Assembly (NCBI GenBank): GCA_001570385.1 | Contig: BBYL01000033.1 | Location: forward strand, 124,001-188,000 | Direction: 5' to 3' | Origin: Microtetraspora glauca | GTDB lineage: Bacteria; Actinomycetota; Actinomycetes; Streptosporangiales; Streptosporangiaceae | Length of the DNA stretch: 64,000 nt | Shown: positions 1-7,939 of the stretch, piece by piece | Layout: each line of letters starts with the position of its first letter | Position numbering within the stretch: position 1 is the stretch's first letter | Position numbers and translations under genes: made by a program | The notes under the pieces: model-generated | What the model was told of the DNA's origin: nothing | What the model saw: the letters and a program-made list of their open reading frames with translations, nothing else | Databases searched by the model: none

Positions 1-462
1 GAAGATCAGGCGGGTCGCGTCGGTGATCGCCCCCGCCATGGCGTCGAGGTCGTGCGTCTCGTCGTCGAGCGGCACCTGGACCGAGGTCATGCCGGCCAGG
101 TCCGCGAGCAGGGGATACGCCTCGAAGGAGCGCCACGCGTAGATCGCCTCGGCGCCCGGCTCGCCGACGGTCTCGAAGATCTGCTGCGCCACCGTGACCG
201 AGCCGGGGCCCAGCGCGACATGCTCGTACGGCACGGCGAACCGCTCGGCCAGGGCCTCGGTGAGGGCGACGGCGGCGGGGTCGGGGTAGCGGTGGATCTG
301 CGTCGCGGCCTCGGCGATGGCCTCCCGGACGCTCGGCAGCGGCCCGAACGGGCTCTCGTTGGAGGACAGCTTGAACGATCTGCCGTCAGGGGCGACGACG
401 GCCTTGCCCGGCTTGTACGGGGGCATGGTGTCGAGTACGGCCCTGAAACGCGGCGTCGACAT
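1..462 (-). CDS. Histidinol-phosphate aminotransferase-like PLP enzyme (C-terminus outside window)
   Basis: The reading frame starts at an ATG at 462 behind a GAGGAGG-type ribosome site and runs off the left edge, so only about 154 N-terminal residues are visible. They match the start of fold-type I aminotransferases of the HisC class: a short N-terminal arm with PPYKPG, then LSSNESPFGPLPSV, then a HRYPDP block that shapes the substrate pocket. The PLP lysine lies outside the window. The enzyme should transaminate histidinol phosphate or an aromatic amino acid; without other his genes in view, an aromatic or specialised aminotransferase is equally possible. A box resembling the xylA operator sits 15 bases upstream. 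Confidence 0.85.
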   Translation of the reverse strand, partial: MSTPRFRAVLDTMPPYKPGKAVVAPDGRSFKLSSNESPFGPLPSVREAIAEAATQIHRYPDPAAVALTEALAERFAVPYEHVALGPGSVTVAQQIFETVGEPGAEAIYAWRSFEAYPLLADLAGMTSVQVPLDDETHDLDAMAGAITDATRLIF

Positions 463-476
463 GCTCGTCCTCCTCG

Positions 477-500
477 AATCAGTCTGTTTATGCACTAAAT
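477..500. promoter_or_regulatory. Putative operator upstream of the aminotransferase
   Basis: This 24-base AT-rich stretch lies just before the ribosome site of the leftward aminotransferase gene. It aligns with the box in front of xylA (39391-39415) at 20 of 25 positions with one gap: AGTCT, then TTATG, then ACTAAAT. The inverted repeat is less perfect here than at xylA. A ROK-family repressor site is the simplest inference. Confidence 0.4.
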
Positions 501-542
501 ACCCTACTGATGATGGCGGACTGAGGGGGACGGCCGACGGCG

Positions 543-1187
543 TCACGACCCGAGGTAGCGCAGCACGGCGAGCATCCGGCGGCTGTATCCGCTGACGTGC
601 TCGATGCGCAGCTTCACGAAGATCGAGTTGATGTGCTTCTCGACCGCGCTCTGCGAGATGTGCAGCGACTCGCCGATCGAGGCGTTGGTGCGGCCCTCCG
701 CCATGTGCGCGAGCACGTCGCGCTCCCGGGACGTGAGCGCGGCCAGCGGGTCGACGTGGGTGGTCCGGGCGAGGAGCTGCCTGACGACCTCGGGATCGAA
801 GGCCGCCCCACCGGCTCCGACGCGTTCGAGGGCGTCGAGGAACTCGTCCACCTGCGCCACGCGGTCCTTGAGGAGGTAGCCCACTCCCTCCGTGTCGGAG
901 GTGATCAGCTCGGTGGCGTACCGCTTCTCGACGTACTGCGAGAGGACCAGCACGCCGACGCCCGGATGCCGCCGCCGGATCTCCAGCGCCGCCCGCAGGC
1001 CCTCGTCGGCGTGACCGGGAGGCATCCGGACATCGGTGACGACCACGTCCGGCGGGTCCTGCGCCACCGCGGCGACCAGCGCGTCGCCGTCCCCGACCGC
1101 GGCGAGGACCTCGTGGCCCTCGTCGGCGAGCAGCCGGACCAGGCCCTCGCGCAGGAGCGCCGAGTCCTCGGCCAGGATCACCCGCAC
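543..1187 (-). CDS. NarL/LuxR-family response regulator
   Basis: A 214-residue regulator with a receiver domain (about 1-120) and a C-terminal LuxR helix-turn-helix (about 148-210). The acidic pair E7-D8, the phosphoacceptor D52 (VVVTDVRMP) and the conserved lysine in LLKDR are present. The HTH carries LTSRERDVLAHMAEG and SAVEKHINSIF. Its start overlaps the end of the histidine kinase gene by 10 bases, so the two are translationally coupled and surely a cognate pair. It should bind DNA as a phosphorylated dimer. The targets are not identifiable; the co-transcribed DedA gene is one candidate. Confidence 0.95.
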   Translation of the reverse strand: MRVILAEDSALLREGLVRLLADEGHEVLAAVGDGDALVAAVAQDPPDVVVTDVRMPPGHADEGLRAALEIRRRHPGVGVLVLSQYVEKRYATELITSDTEGVGYLLKDRVAQVDEFLDALERVGAGGAAFDPEVVRQLLARTTHVDPLAALTSRERDVLAHMAEGRTNASIGESLHISQSAVEKHINSIFVKLRIEHVSGYSRRMLAVLRYLGS

Positions 1188-2332
1188 GGGAGCGCCACCT
1201 CGATCACGGTGGGCCCGCCGGGCGGGCTGTCGACCAGGAGCCGCCCGTCGAGTGCGGCCACCCTGCGGGCCAGCCCGCCCAGGCCGGTACCGGAGGGATC
1301 GGCCCCGCCCCGGCCGTCATCGCATATGCGCATAGTCACCACTTTGTCGCCTGCGATCAGATCCGCGGTAATCCGCTCGGCCTTCGCGTGCTTGGCCGCG
1401 TTGGTCACCGCCTCGCAGACCACGAAGTAGACGGCGGTCTCGACACTCGGCGGGAGCCGTACGGGCAGGTCACAGGTCATCGTGACCGGCACGGCCGACC
1501 GCTCGGCCACTCCGGACAGCGCCTCCTCCAGCCCGAGCGTGTCCAGCGCCGTCGGATACACCCGCCAGGCCACGTCGCGTAGCTCCCGCAGCGCCTCCCT
1601 GGACTGGTCGTGCGCCTGGCGCAGCAACTCGTCGAGAAGCTCCGGGCGCCGTCCCCGTCGGGCCCGGCCGAGCAGTACGGCCAGCGCGACCAGGCGTTGC
1701 TGGACCCCGTCGTGCAGGTCGCGCTCGATGCGGCGCCGTTCCTCGTCGACCGCCTCGACGATGCCGGCCCGGCTCGCGGCCAGCTCGTCGATCCGCCTGT
1801 GCAGCAGCTCCTCCTGACTCGGGCCCAGCAGGCGGCGGGCCAGCCGCCGTTCCAGAGCGCCGACGCCCGCGATGCCCTGCAGGACGAGGAAGAACATGAC
1901 CGCGCCGGCGACCACCAGGTACGCGATGATCGGCGCGGTCGGGGCGATGCCGTCCGGCCGCTCACCGGCCAGCCAGCCGCCGACGAACAGCACCCCGGTC
2001 ACGAGACCCCACGCCAGCAGGACCAGCACCAGCCCGCCGAGGAGCCCGAGAGGCACCCGCGCGGCCAGATAGCGCGTCGCCCGCGCACCCTCGTACTCCG
2101 GCGGCACCTCCACCCCGTGGAACACCGCCACCCTGCGTCGCTCCAGCTCGGCGAGCCGTCGCGCCCCGGCCGGCACGTACGGCGTGAGCCTCGGCCACAG
2201 CCGCCCCGCGAGCAGCGCCACTCCCGCGAGCGCGAGGTAGCCCGCCGCTACCGCCGCGGTGAACGTGCCGGTCACCAAGCCCGCGAGCGTACGGCACCAG
2301 CGGGCGAACGCGGAGGTCAGCGGCCGTCCCAC
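1178..2332 (-). CDS. Sensor histidine kinase (NarL-type partner)
   Basis: I take the GTG at 2332 as the start. It has GGGGAG six bases upstream and gives 384 residues; a longer frame opening at 2671 would only read through the DedA gene. The N-terminal half has about four hydrophobic segments of the putative-sensor type. It is followed by a HisKA_3 dimerisation domain with the phosphoaccepting H207 (ERDLHDG) and an HATPase with an N box near 306-316 (EAVTNAAKHA) and G boxes (DDGRGG, GTGLGGL). The gene overlaps DedA by 16 bases upstream and the response regulator by 10 bases downstream. The signal is unknown; the membrane-embedded sensor and the DedA neighbour suggest envelope stress. Confidence 0.93.
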   Translation of the reverse strand: MGRPLTSAFARWCRTLAGLVTGTFTAAVAAGYLALAGVALLAGRLWPRLTPYVPAGARRLAELERRRVAVFHGVEVPPEYEGARATRYLAARVPLGLLGGLVLVLLAWGLVTGVLFVGGWLAGERPDGIAPTAPIIAYLVVAGAVMFFLVLQGIAGVGALERRLARRLLGPSQEELLHRRIDELAASRAGIVEAVDEERRRIERDLHDGVQQRLVALAVLLGRARRGRRPELLDELLRQAHDQSREALRELRDVAWRVYPTALDTLGLEEALSGVAERSAVPVTMTCDLPVRLPPSVETAVYFVVCEAVTNAAKHAKAERITADLIAGDKVVTMRICDDGRGGADPSGTGLGGLARRVAALDGRLLVDSPPGGPTVIEVALPCG

Positions 2333-2991
2333 TCCTGTCTCCCCTCGCCGTCGTCGCCCTCGAGCCGGTGCCGTCCCTTGCGGGAGCTGACGAGCCGGGT
2401 CACCACGAAGACCACCATGACCACCACGACCAGGATGAGGACGCCTTTGGAGTAGACGTCCACATAGTCCTGGACGATCCACCAATTCTCGCCGAGCAGA
2501 TAGCCGGCCAGGACGAACGTGCAGTTCCAGATCAGGCTGCCCAGCGTGGTGTACGCCAGGAAGGTCACCAGCCGCATCCGCTCGATCCCGGCGGGGATGG
2601 AGATCAGGCTGCGGAAGATCGGGATCATCCGGCCCAGGAACACGGCTTTGCCGCCGTGCCGGTAGAACCACGCCTCGGTGCGGTCGATGTCGGACACCTT
2701 CAGCAGCGGCACCCGGTCGGCGATCAGGCGGATCCGGTCCGCGCCGAGCAGCATGCCGAGGAGGTACAACACCAGGGCCCCCGCCACGGAACCGCAGGTG
2801 GTCCAGAAGATGGCCCCGCCCAGGCTGAGATCACCACGGCTCGCGGTGAACCCGGCCAGCGGCAGGATCACCTCGCTCGGCAGCGGCGGGAACAGGTTCT
2901 CCAGCGCGATCGCCAGACCGGCTCCGGGGCCGCCCAGCTTCTCCATGATTTCCATCGCCCAGCCGGCGATGCCGTCCATCGTCTCGATCAC
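2317..2991 (-). CDS. DedA family (SNARE-associated/VTT domain) membrane protein
   Basis: A 224-residue polytopic protein of the DedA family, whose members are lipid scramblases or proton-dependent transporters in the cytoplasmic membrane. The family signature is clear: FPPLPSEVILPLAG near residue 34, GS.AGALVLYLLG near 68, and FLGRMIP.FRSLISIPAG near 118. A basic cytoplasmic tail follows the last membrane segment. It is the first gene of a three-gene leftward operon with a histidine kinase and a response regulator, both overlapping in sequence. This linkage suggests that membrane-lipid status or cationic peptide stress is what the system senses, which is inference. Confidence 0.95.
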   Translation of the reverse strand: MIETMDGIAGWAMEIMEKLGGPGAGLAIALENLFPPLPSEVILPLAGFTASRGDLSLGGAIFWTTCGSVAGALVLYLLGMLLGADRIRLIADRVPLLKVSDIDRTEAWFYRHGGKAVFLGRMIPIFRSLISIPAGIERMRLVTFLAYTTLGSLIWNCTFVLAGYLLGENWWIVQDYVDVYSKGVLILVVVVMVVFVVTRLVSSRKGRHRLEGDDGEGRQEWDGR

Positions 2992-3183
2992 CTGGTCAAC
3001 GCTAGGAACCGGGCCCGCCCGTCACCATGATGAAGCCCGCCGACCTGGCCCGGTCTTGCCTCACTATGACCCTGCGGAAGACCACAATCCGCGGATCGCG
3101 CCTAGCCTGATCATCGACGTCCCCGGCGACCGGATCCCGGGGCACGGCACGGTCCGCTCGGCCCCCCGACGCGAGGAGAATCC

Positions 3184-3621
3184 ATGGCGACCCGATGGAG
3201 CCTGACGATCGACTGTACGAGCCCGGCGAAACTGGCGGAGTTCTGGGCCCTGGCGTTGGGATATGTCGAGAAGCCCCCACCGGCGGGGTTCGGGAGCTGG
3301 GAGGAGTGGTTCAGGCATTACGACGTTCCGGAGGAGGAGTGGGACGAGGGCGCCTATCTGTCCGATCCGGACGGGACGGGCCCCAGCCTGTCCTTTCTGC
3401 GAGTGCCGGAATCGAAGGTGGTGAAGAACCGGCTGCACCTGGACGTACAGGTCGGCGGCGGCCGCGACACGCCCTGGGAGGTACGGTGGCCGCGCGTGAT
3501 CGAGGCGGTCGAGCGGTTGACCGCCGCCGGGGCGACCGTGATACGCGAGGACGAGCTGCAGGGCAAGCCCGATCACGTGGTGATGGCCGACCCGGAAGGA
3601 AACGAGTTCTGCCTGGTCTGA
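3184..3621 (+). CDS. VOC (glyoxalase-like) family protein
   Basis: A 145-residue single VOC-fold protein. It opens with the strand pattern WSLTIDCTSPAKLAEFWALALGY and closes with VVMADPEGNEFCLV, the typical DPEGNEF ending of a glyoxalase-like subunit. A GAGGAG ribosome site precedes the ATG. Substrate and metal dependence cannot be told from sequence; these short actinobacterial VOC proteins are mostly uncharacterised. It stands alone between leftward operons. Confidence 0.88.
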   Translation: MATRWSLTIDCTSPAKLAEFWALALGYVEKPPPAGFGSWEEWFRHYDVPEEEWDEGAYLSDPDGTGPSLSFLRVPESKVVKNRLHLDVQVGGGRDTPWEVRWPRVIEAVERLTAAGATVIREDELQGKPDHVVMADPEGNEFCLV

Positions 3622-3633
3622 CCACATGACCGT

Positions 3634-4062
3634 TCAGGCCAGAGGTTTCACCCAGCGCCCCCACTGGGGTTGGGGGGCATAGCCCGAGGCCGACCAGGCA
3701 TGGTGGGCGAGGTCGTTGTCGTGCAGGACCATGGCGTCCGCGCGGAAGGCGCTGAACTTCATGAACCGGTCTTCCGCCGCCGCGATCAGCCGCGAGCCGA
3801 TGCCCTTCCGCCGCTGACGGGGGTCCACGGCGAGCCGGTAGAGATGGGCCCGCCAGCCGTCCCACCCGGCGATGAGCGTGCCGACCATCCGCCCGTCGAG
3901 CTCGGCGATCAGCAGTGCCTCCGGGTCACGTTCGACGAGCTGGACGACCTTGTCCGCGTCGTCGCGGCGATCGGTGCCCTCGGCCGCCTCGGCCCAGAAC
4001 CGGAGCACCGCCTCGACGTCGTCGAGCTTTCCGTATCGGATCCTCAATCCGGGGGTCGCCAT
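3634..4062 (-). CDS. GNAT-family N-acetyltransferase
   Basis: The protein is 142 residues from the ATG at 4062; a longer in-frame version to 4185 adds a low-complexity arginine-rich stretch and is unlikely. It has the GNAT core: the acetyl-CoA binding motif A reads LAVDPRQRRKGIGSRLI, preceded by the strand LIAELDGRMVGTLIAGWDGWRAHLYR and followed by AMVLHDNDLAHHAWSASGYAPQPQWGRWVKPL, the usual C-terminal elements. No convincing ribosome site precedes the ATG, so the transcript may be leaderless. The acceptor substrate is unknown. It converges on the VOC gene with 12 bases between stops. Confidence 0.88.
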   Translation of the reverse strand: MATPGLRIRYGKLDDVEAVLRFWAEAAEGTDRRDDADKVVQLVERDPEALLIAELDGRMVGTLIAGWDGWRAHLYRLAVDPRQRRKGIGSRLIAAAEDRFMKFSAFRADAMVLHDNDLAHHAWSASGYAPQPQWGRWVKPLA

Positions 4063-4268
4063 GGCAGACGAAATTACCAAAGCGGTCAGCGCCGCCCCGG
4101 GCGCGCATTGCCACGTTCTACGGCCTCCACGCCGTACGTGCGGTCGAAGAGCACGGGCGCGTGGGGAACGACTCCCCCGTCGCAAGTGTCTCTCCAGTGC
4201 CGTCCCCTAGCGTGATCGCCGCCGGGGCCGAGCCCCGCCCGGCGGAAGAAGGGCGAAAGGAGATCACG

Positions 4269-5141
4269 ATGGGGGACACGAAGGTCCCGAGAGCCGCCGT
4301 GCTGCGGATGAACCGGTGCCTGCGGACCGGATCCGACCGGCTCGACCTGTCTCTGTGTTCCATGTCGACGTTGCCCGAACGGCTGCGCGAGCTGACCCAC
4401 CTGCGTGAGCTCAACCTGACCAGCACCAACCTGACCGAGCTCCCCGAATGGCTGGGCGAGTTCACCGGACTGACCACGCTCACCCTGTGGCGCAACCGGC
4501 TGACCCGCCTGCCCGGGTCGCTGAAGAACCTCACCGCTCTCACCACGCTCAACCTCAACGACAACGACCTGTCCGAGGTACCGGAGTCGCTGGCGAACCT
4601 CACCGGACTGACCGCGCTCGACCTGGGGGGCGGCAACCGGCTGACCGAGATCCCCCGATGGGTGGGAGACCTCACCGGCCTGACCGCGCTCAACCTGAAC
4701 GGCAACCCGCTGATCACGATCCCGGAGTCGCTGGGAAACCTCACCGCGCTCACCGATCTCCGGTTGATCAGGACCCAGCTGGACGAGGTCCCCCGATGGG
4801 TGGAGAACCTCACCGGCCTCACCGAGCTGTGGCTGGGGCTCAACCGGCTGACCGAGGTCCCCGAATGGCTGGGGAACCTGACCGGCCTCAAGGAGCTCTA
4901 CCTGAACCAGAACCGGCTGACGGGCCTTCCCGATTCGCTGCGGAACCTCACCGCCCTCACCACGCTCAACCTGCGGAACAACCAGTTGGCCGAGATCCCC
5001 GAATGGCTGGGCGACCTCACCGCGCTCACCCGGCTCGAACTCCAGGGCAACTGTCCGCCGCCCACGATCCCGGAGTCCCTGAGCCGTCAGGCCCGGACCT
5101 CACGGCTGTGGCGCAGGTTCCTGGAGGGCCTCGACCACTGA
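4269..5141 (+). CDS. Leucine-rich-repeat protein
   Basis: From the ATG at 4269 (AAAGGAG ten bases upstream) the gene encodes 290 residues. After about 38 residues it consists almost entirely of ten to eleven 23-residue leucine-rich repeats of the form P.WLG.LTGLT.L.L..N.LTE. Repeats carrying WL/WV and repeats carrying SL tend to alternate. There is no signal peptide or membrane segment, so it should be a cytoplasmic solenoid for protein binding. No effector domain is attached, and the partner is unknown. Such near-identical repeats are prone to copy-number change. Confidence 0.92.
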   Translation: MGDTKVPRAAVLRMNRCLRTGSDRLDLSLCSMSTLPERLRELTHLRELNLTSTNLTELPEWLGEFTGLTTLTLWRNRLTRLPGSLKNLTALTTLNLNDNDLSEVPESLANLTGLTALDLGGGNRLTEIPRWVGDLTGLTALNLNGNPLITIPESLGNLTALTDLRLIRTQLDEVPRWVENLTGLTELWLGLNRLTEVPEWLGNLTGLKELYLNQNRLTGLPDSLRNLTALTTLNLRNNQLAEIPEWLGDLTALTRLELQGNCPPPTIPESLSRQARTSRLWRRFLEGLDH

Positions 5142-5232
5142 GCAACCTCCCGCATGACTCCGGCGCCGGGCAACCACGATGCGCCGAAGTCGCCCATTTC
5201 ACAGGGCGGGCACGCGCCTACCATTGAGCGGC

Positions 5233-7218
5233 ATGGAGGGCTTGCCCTGGGTCCTGCCGCCCGTGGCGGCGGCGATCGTCTACTGGGTCGCCGTACGGCG
5301 CACCGCCGGGGTCGCCGCCGTCGTCGCCGTGGTCATGGTCGCCGCGGCGGCGGGTGTCGCGGCCGCGCTCGGGGAGTCTCCGCGGACCATCGCGGGGCTC
5401 GCGCTCCTGTGCGGTGGAACGGCGGCGGCGATCTGGGCGTCGGGCCGGTCCCGCAGGCGTGGACGAGCCCGGCGTTCCGCTATGGACGCGTACCGAGCGG
5501 GCCGGTCGGCGGTGCCGGACGCGGCGGCGGACGCGGAACGGCTCAGGTTGGCGGCCGAGCTGCACGACACCGCCGCGCACCGGCTCACCGGCATCGCAGT
5601 CGGCGCGGCCTCGGCGCTGCACGTGACGGAACCGGCGCTGCGGGCCGAGGCGCTGCGTCACGCCGCCGAGGCGGGCCGCCTGGCCGCCTCGGAGTTGGAC
5701 AGCCTGGTCGCCATCGGAGCGGTCGGCACGGACACCGCGGGCGCGGGGAACGCGGAGCTCCTCAGGATCGACGCCCTGATCGACTCCTGGCCCGAACCGG
5801 CTGTGCGATATCGCAGGAGTGCCGAGTTCGCCGCGCCGCAGGTCGCCGCGGTGGCGTACCGGGTGGTCCGCGAGGCGCTGACCAACGCCATGCGGTACGC
5901 CGGGGGCGCGGACGTTCGCGTCAGCGTCGAGAACGACGGCGACCGCCTGCGCGTTGAGGTCAGCGATTCTGGGCAAATGCCGCGGGGCGGGCACGGGGTC
6001 GGCGACGGGCAGGGGGTGGTCGGGCTGGGCGGCGGGCACGGGTTGGCCGGGCTGCTCACCGCCGTGACCGACTGCGGCGGGACCTTCACCGCCGGCCCCA
6101 GCGGTACGGGATGGACCGTCGTGGCGGAGTTTCCCCACGCCGTCGAGGCCCCACCGGTGAGACGAGCCGTCTGGCGCGGCCGGCAGGCCTCGGACGGGGC
6201 GCTGGTGGCCCTCGCCCTCGCATTGTCGATCGGGACGTACCTGTTGCCGGACGACACCCCTGCGGCCTCCGAGGCGCAGCTCGCGCTGTTGATGCCCTTG
6301 TTCGCCGTGCATGCCGTACCCCTGTGGTGGCGAAGGCGGACGCCCGGCCGGAGTCTCGCGGCGGCGTTGTCGATATACCCGGTGATGCTCGCGGCGCGGG
6401 CGGCCGGCTGGTCCGTACCTCCGGCGGGCGATCTCTTCCTGTGGGGGTGCTGGGTCGAGCTGGCGCTGGTCTACGCGGCCGGAGCGTACGGCGGGCGCGG
6501 CAGAGGACTTCTCGCGCCGCCGGCCGTGGCGGGGATCGGAGGCCTGGCACTGGCCCTCGGGCCAGGGATCACCGGGCCTCCGGCGGCCGCATGGGCGGTA
6601 CTGGCGCTGGGCCTGCTGATCCCATCGGTCCTGGTGTGGGCCCTGGGCCGGGCCGTCGCCGCGGCACGGACCCGGCGGCGCGCGGCCGAGCAGGCGGAGC
6701 ATGACCTGCTCAGCGGCCGTGCCTCGGCCATGGTGCGCGCCGAGCGCGGGCGGGTCACCGCGGGCGTGCGCCGTACGGCACTGCGGCATGCCGAGGCCGT
6801 CGTCGCCGCGGCGGACGCCGGCCGCCTGACGCAGGTGCTGGCCGAAGCCCGGGCAGGGCTCGGCGCGCTCAGGGACCTGCTCGACGAGCTGCGCGCCCCC
6901 ATGAACGGCGAGGATTTCCCACCCACCCTGGTCGGGCTGTCGGCCCTCGCGACCCGCGCCGACGCGGGCGTGCGCTGCATCGGAGACCGTCGCCCTCTGG
7001 CCCCCGCCGTCGAGGCGAGCGTTTTCACAGTGGCCAGGGAGCTCGTGGGCGCCGCGGCCGGCTCGGTGACCACGGTGTCGTTTCTGCCCGGCGGTGTCGC
7101 GGTGACCGGGCGCGCGGATCAGGCAGGAGTACAGCGGTTGCGCACACTGGCCGACGCCTGTGGCGGCAGTCTGTCACCCGTCGAGGATGGGACGGTGTGG
7201 GTATGGCTGCCCGAATGA
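5233..7218 (+). CDS. Tandem-fused sensor histidine kinase, second kinase unit degenerate
   Basis: I start at the ATG at 5233, giving 661 residues. The first half (1-318) is a complete NarL-type kinase: two hydrophobic segments, a HisKA_3-like box with H111 (AAELHDTAAHR), an N box with N218 (REALTNAMRYAGG) and a glycine-rich ATP lid ending in GHGLAGL. The second half begins again with about five hydrophobic segments (322-500) and a coiled linker. It then has a kinase-like domain (510-661) that has lost the H box, a clear N box and the G boxes but keeps the terminal strand pattern GGSLSPVEDGTVWVWLPE. It overlaps the response regulator start as ATGA. The second unit probably acts as a pseudokinase or dimerisation module. 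Confidence 0.9.
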   Translation: MEGLPWVLPPVAAAIVYWVAVRRTAGVAAVVAVVMVAAAAGVAAALGESPRTIAGLALLCGGTAAAIWASGRSRRRGRARRSAMDAYRAGRSAVPDAAADAERLRLAAELHDTAAHRLTGIAVGAASALHVTEPALRAEALRHAAEAGRLAASELDSLVAIGAVGTDTAGAGNAELLRIDALIDSWPEPAVRYRRSAEFAAPQVAAVAYRVVREALTNAMRYAGGADVRVSVENDGDRLRVEVSDSGQMPRGGHGVGDGQGVVGLGGGHGLAGLLTAVTDCGGTFTAGPSGTGWTVVAEFPHAVEAPPVRRAVWRGRQASDGALVALALALSIGTYLLPDDTPAASEAQLALLMPLFAVHAVPLWWRRRTPGRSLAAALSIYPVMLAARAAGWSVPPAGDLFLWGCWVELALVYAAGAYGGRGRGLLAPPAVAGIGGLALALGPGITGPPAAAWAVLALGLLIPSVLVWALGRAVAAARTRRRAAEQAEHDLLSGRASAMVRAERGRVTAGVRRTALRHAEAVVAAADAGRLTQVLAEARAGLGALRDLLDELRAPMNGEDFPPTLVGLSALATRADAGVRCIGDRRPLAPAVEASVFTVARELVGAAAGSVTTVSFLPGGVAVTGRADQAGVQRLRTLADACGGSLSPVEDGTVWVWLPE

Positions 7219-7868
7219 TCCGGGTAATGGTCGCCGACGACCAGGCGGTGGTCAGGGCGGGCATCGCCGCAGTGCTGGGCGGCGAGTCCGACCTCCAGGT
7301 GGTGGGCCAGGCGGCCGACGGCGAGACGGCGGTGGCGCTGGCCACGTCGCTCGCGCCCGACGTGGCCCTCATGGACATCCGGATGCCTGTCCTGGACGGG
7401 CTCCAAGCCACCGCCAGGATCGCCGTGGAAGCTCCCGGCACCAGGATCGTCGTGCTGACGACCTTCGGCCTCGACGAATACGTGTTCGCCGCGTTGCGCG
7501 CGGGCGCGTCGGGATTCCTCCTCAAAGACGCCGAACCCGCCCGTATCACCGACGCCGTCCGCGTGATCGCACGTGGGGACGCGCTCATCGACCCCGCCAT
7601 CACCCGACGGCTTCTGGACCGCTTCGCCTCTGCCCCCGATCCCGGCAGGGCGGCGGAACTCGGCCGGCTCACGCCCCGGGAGACCGAGGTGCTCAGGTAC
7701 GTCGCAAGGGGCCAGACCAATGCGGAGATCGGCGTCAGCCTCGGCATCAGCCCCGCGACGGTTAAGGACCATGTGGCCGTGATCCTCGCCAAGCTGGGTG
7801 TCCGCGACCGGCTGCACGCGACCATCTCCGCCTACGAGTCCGGTCTGATCCGTCCCGGGGTCGGCTGA
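7215..7868 (+). CDS. NarL/LuxR-family response regulator
   Basis: The ATG at 7215 overlaps the kinase stop as ATGA and gives 217 residues; an in-frame ATG at 7203 is an alternative. The receiver domain has the acidic pair D8-D9, phosphoacceptor D54 (VALMDIRMP) and the LLKDAEP lysine. The C-terminal LuxR HTH has LTPRETEVLRYVARGQTN and SPATVKDHVAVIL. It is the cognate regulator of the fused kinase upstream. The next gene, a membrane-anchored hydrolase beginning about 70 bases downstream in the same direction, is a plausible target. Confidence 0.95.
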   Translation: MIRVMVADDQAVVRAGIAAVLGGESDLQVVGQAADGETAVALATSLAPDVALMDIRMPVLDGLQATARIAVEAPGTRIVVLTTFGLDEYVFAALRAGASGFLLKDAEPARITDAVRVIARGDALIDPAITRRLLDRFASAPDPGRAAELGRLTPRETEVLRYVARGQTNAEIGVSLGISPATVKDHVAVILAKLGVRDRLHATISAYESGLIRPGVG

Positions 7869-7939
7869 GCCCCGCCGCACGGCGGGGGTACGGGTCGGCC
7901 TCTCGCAGGAGGAGGGGCCGCACACCGATTCCTAGCGTG

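Noticed and set aside
1178..2671. 497-residue version of the first histidine kinase
   Set aside because: The first 113 residues are the out-of-frame shadow of the DedA gene; GTG 2332 with a ribosome site is the natural start.
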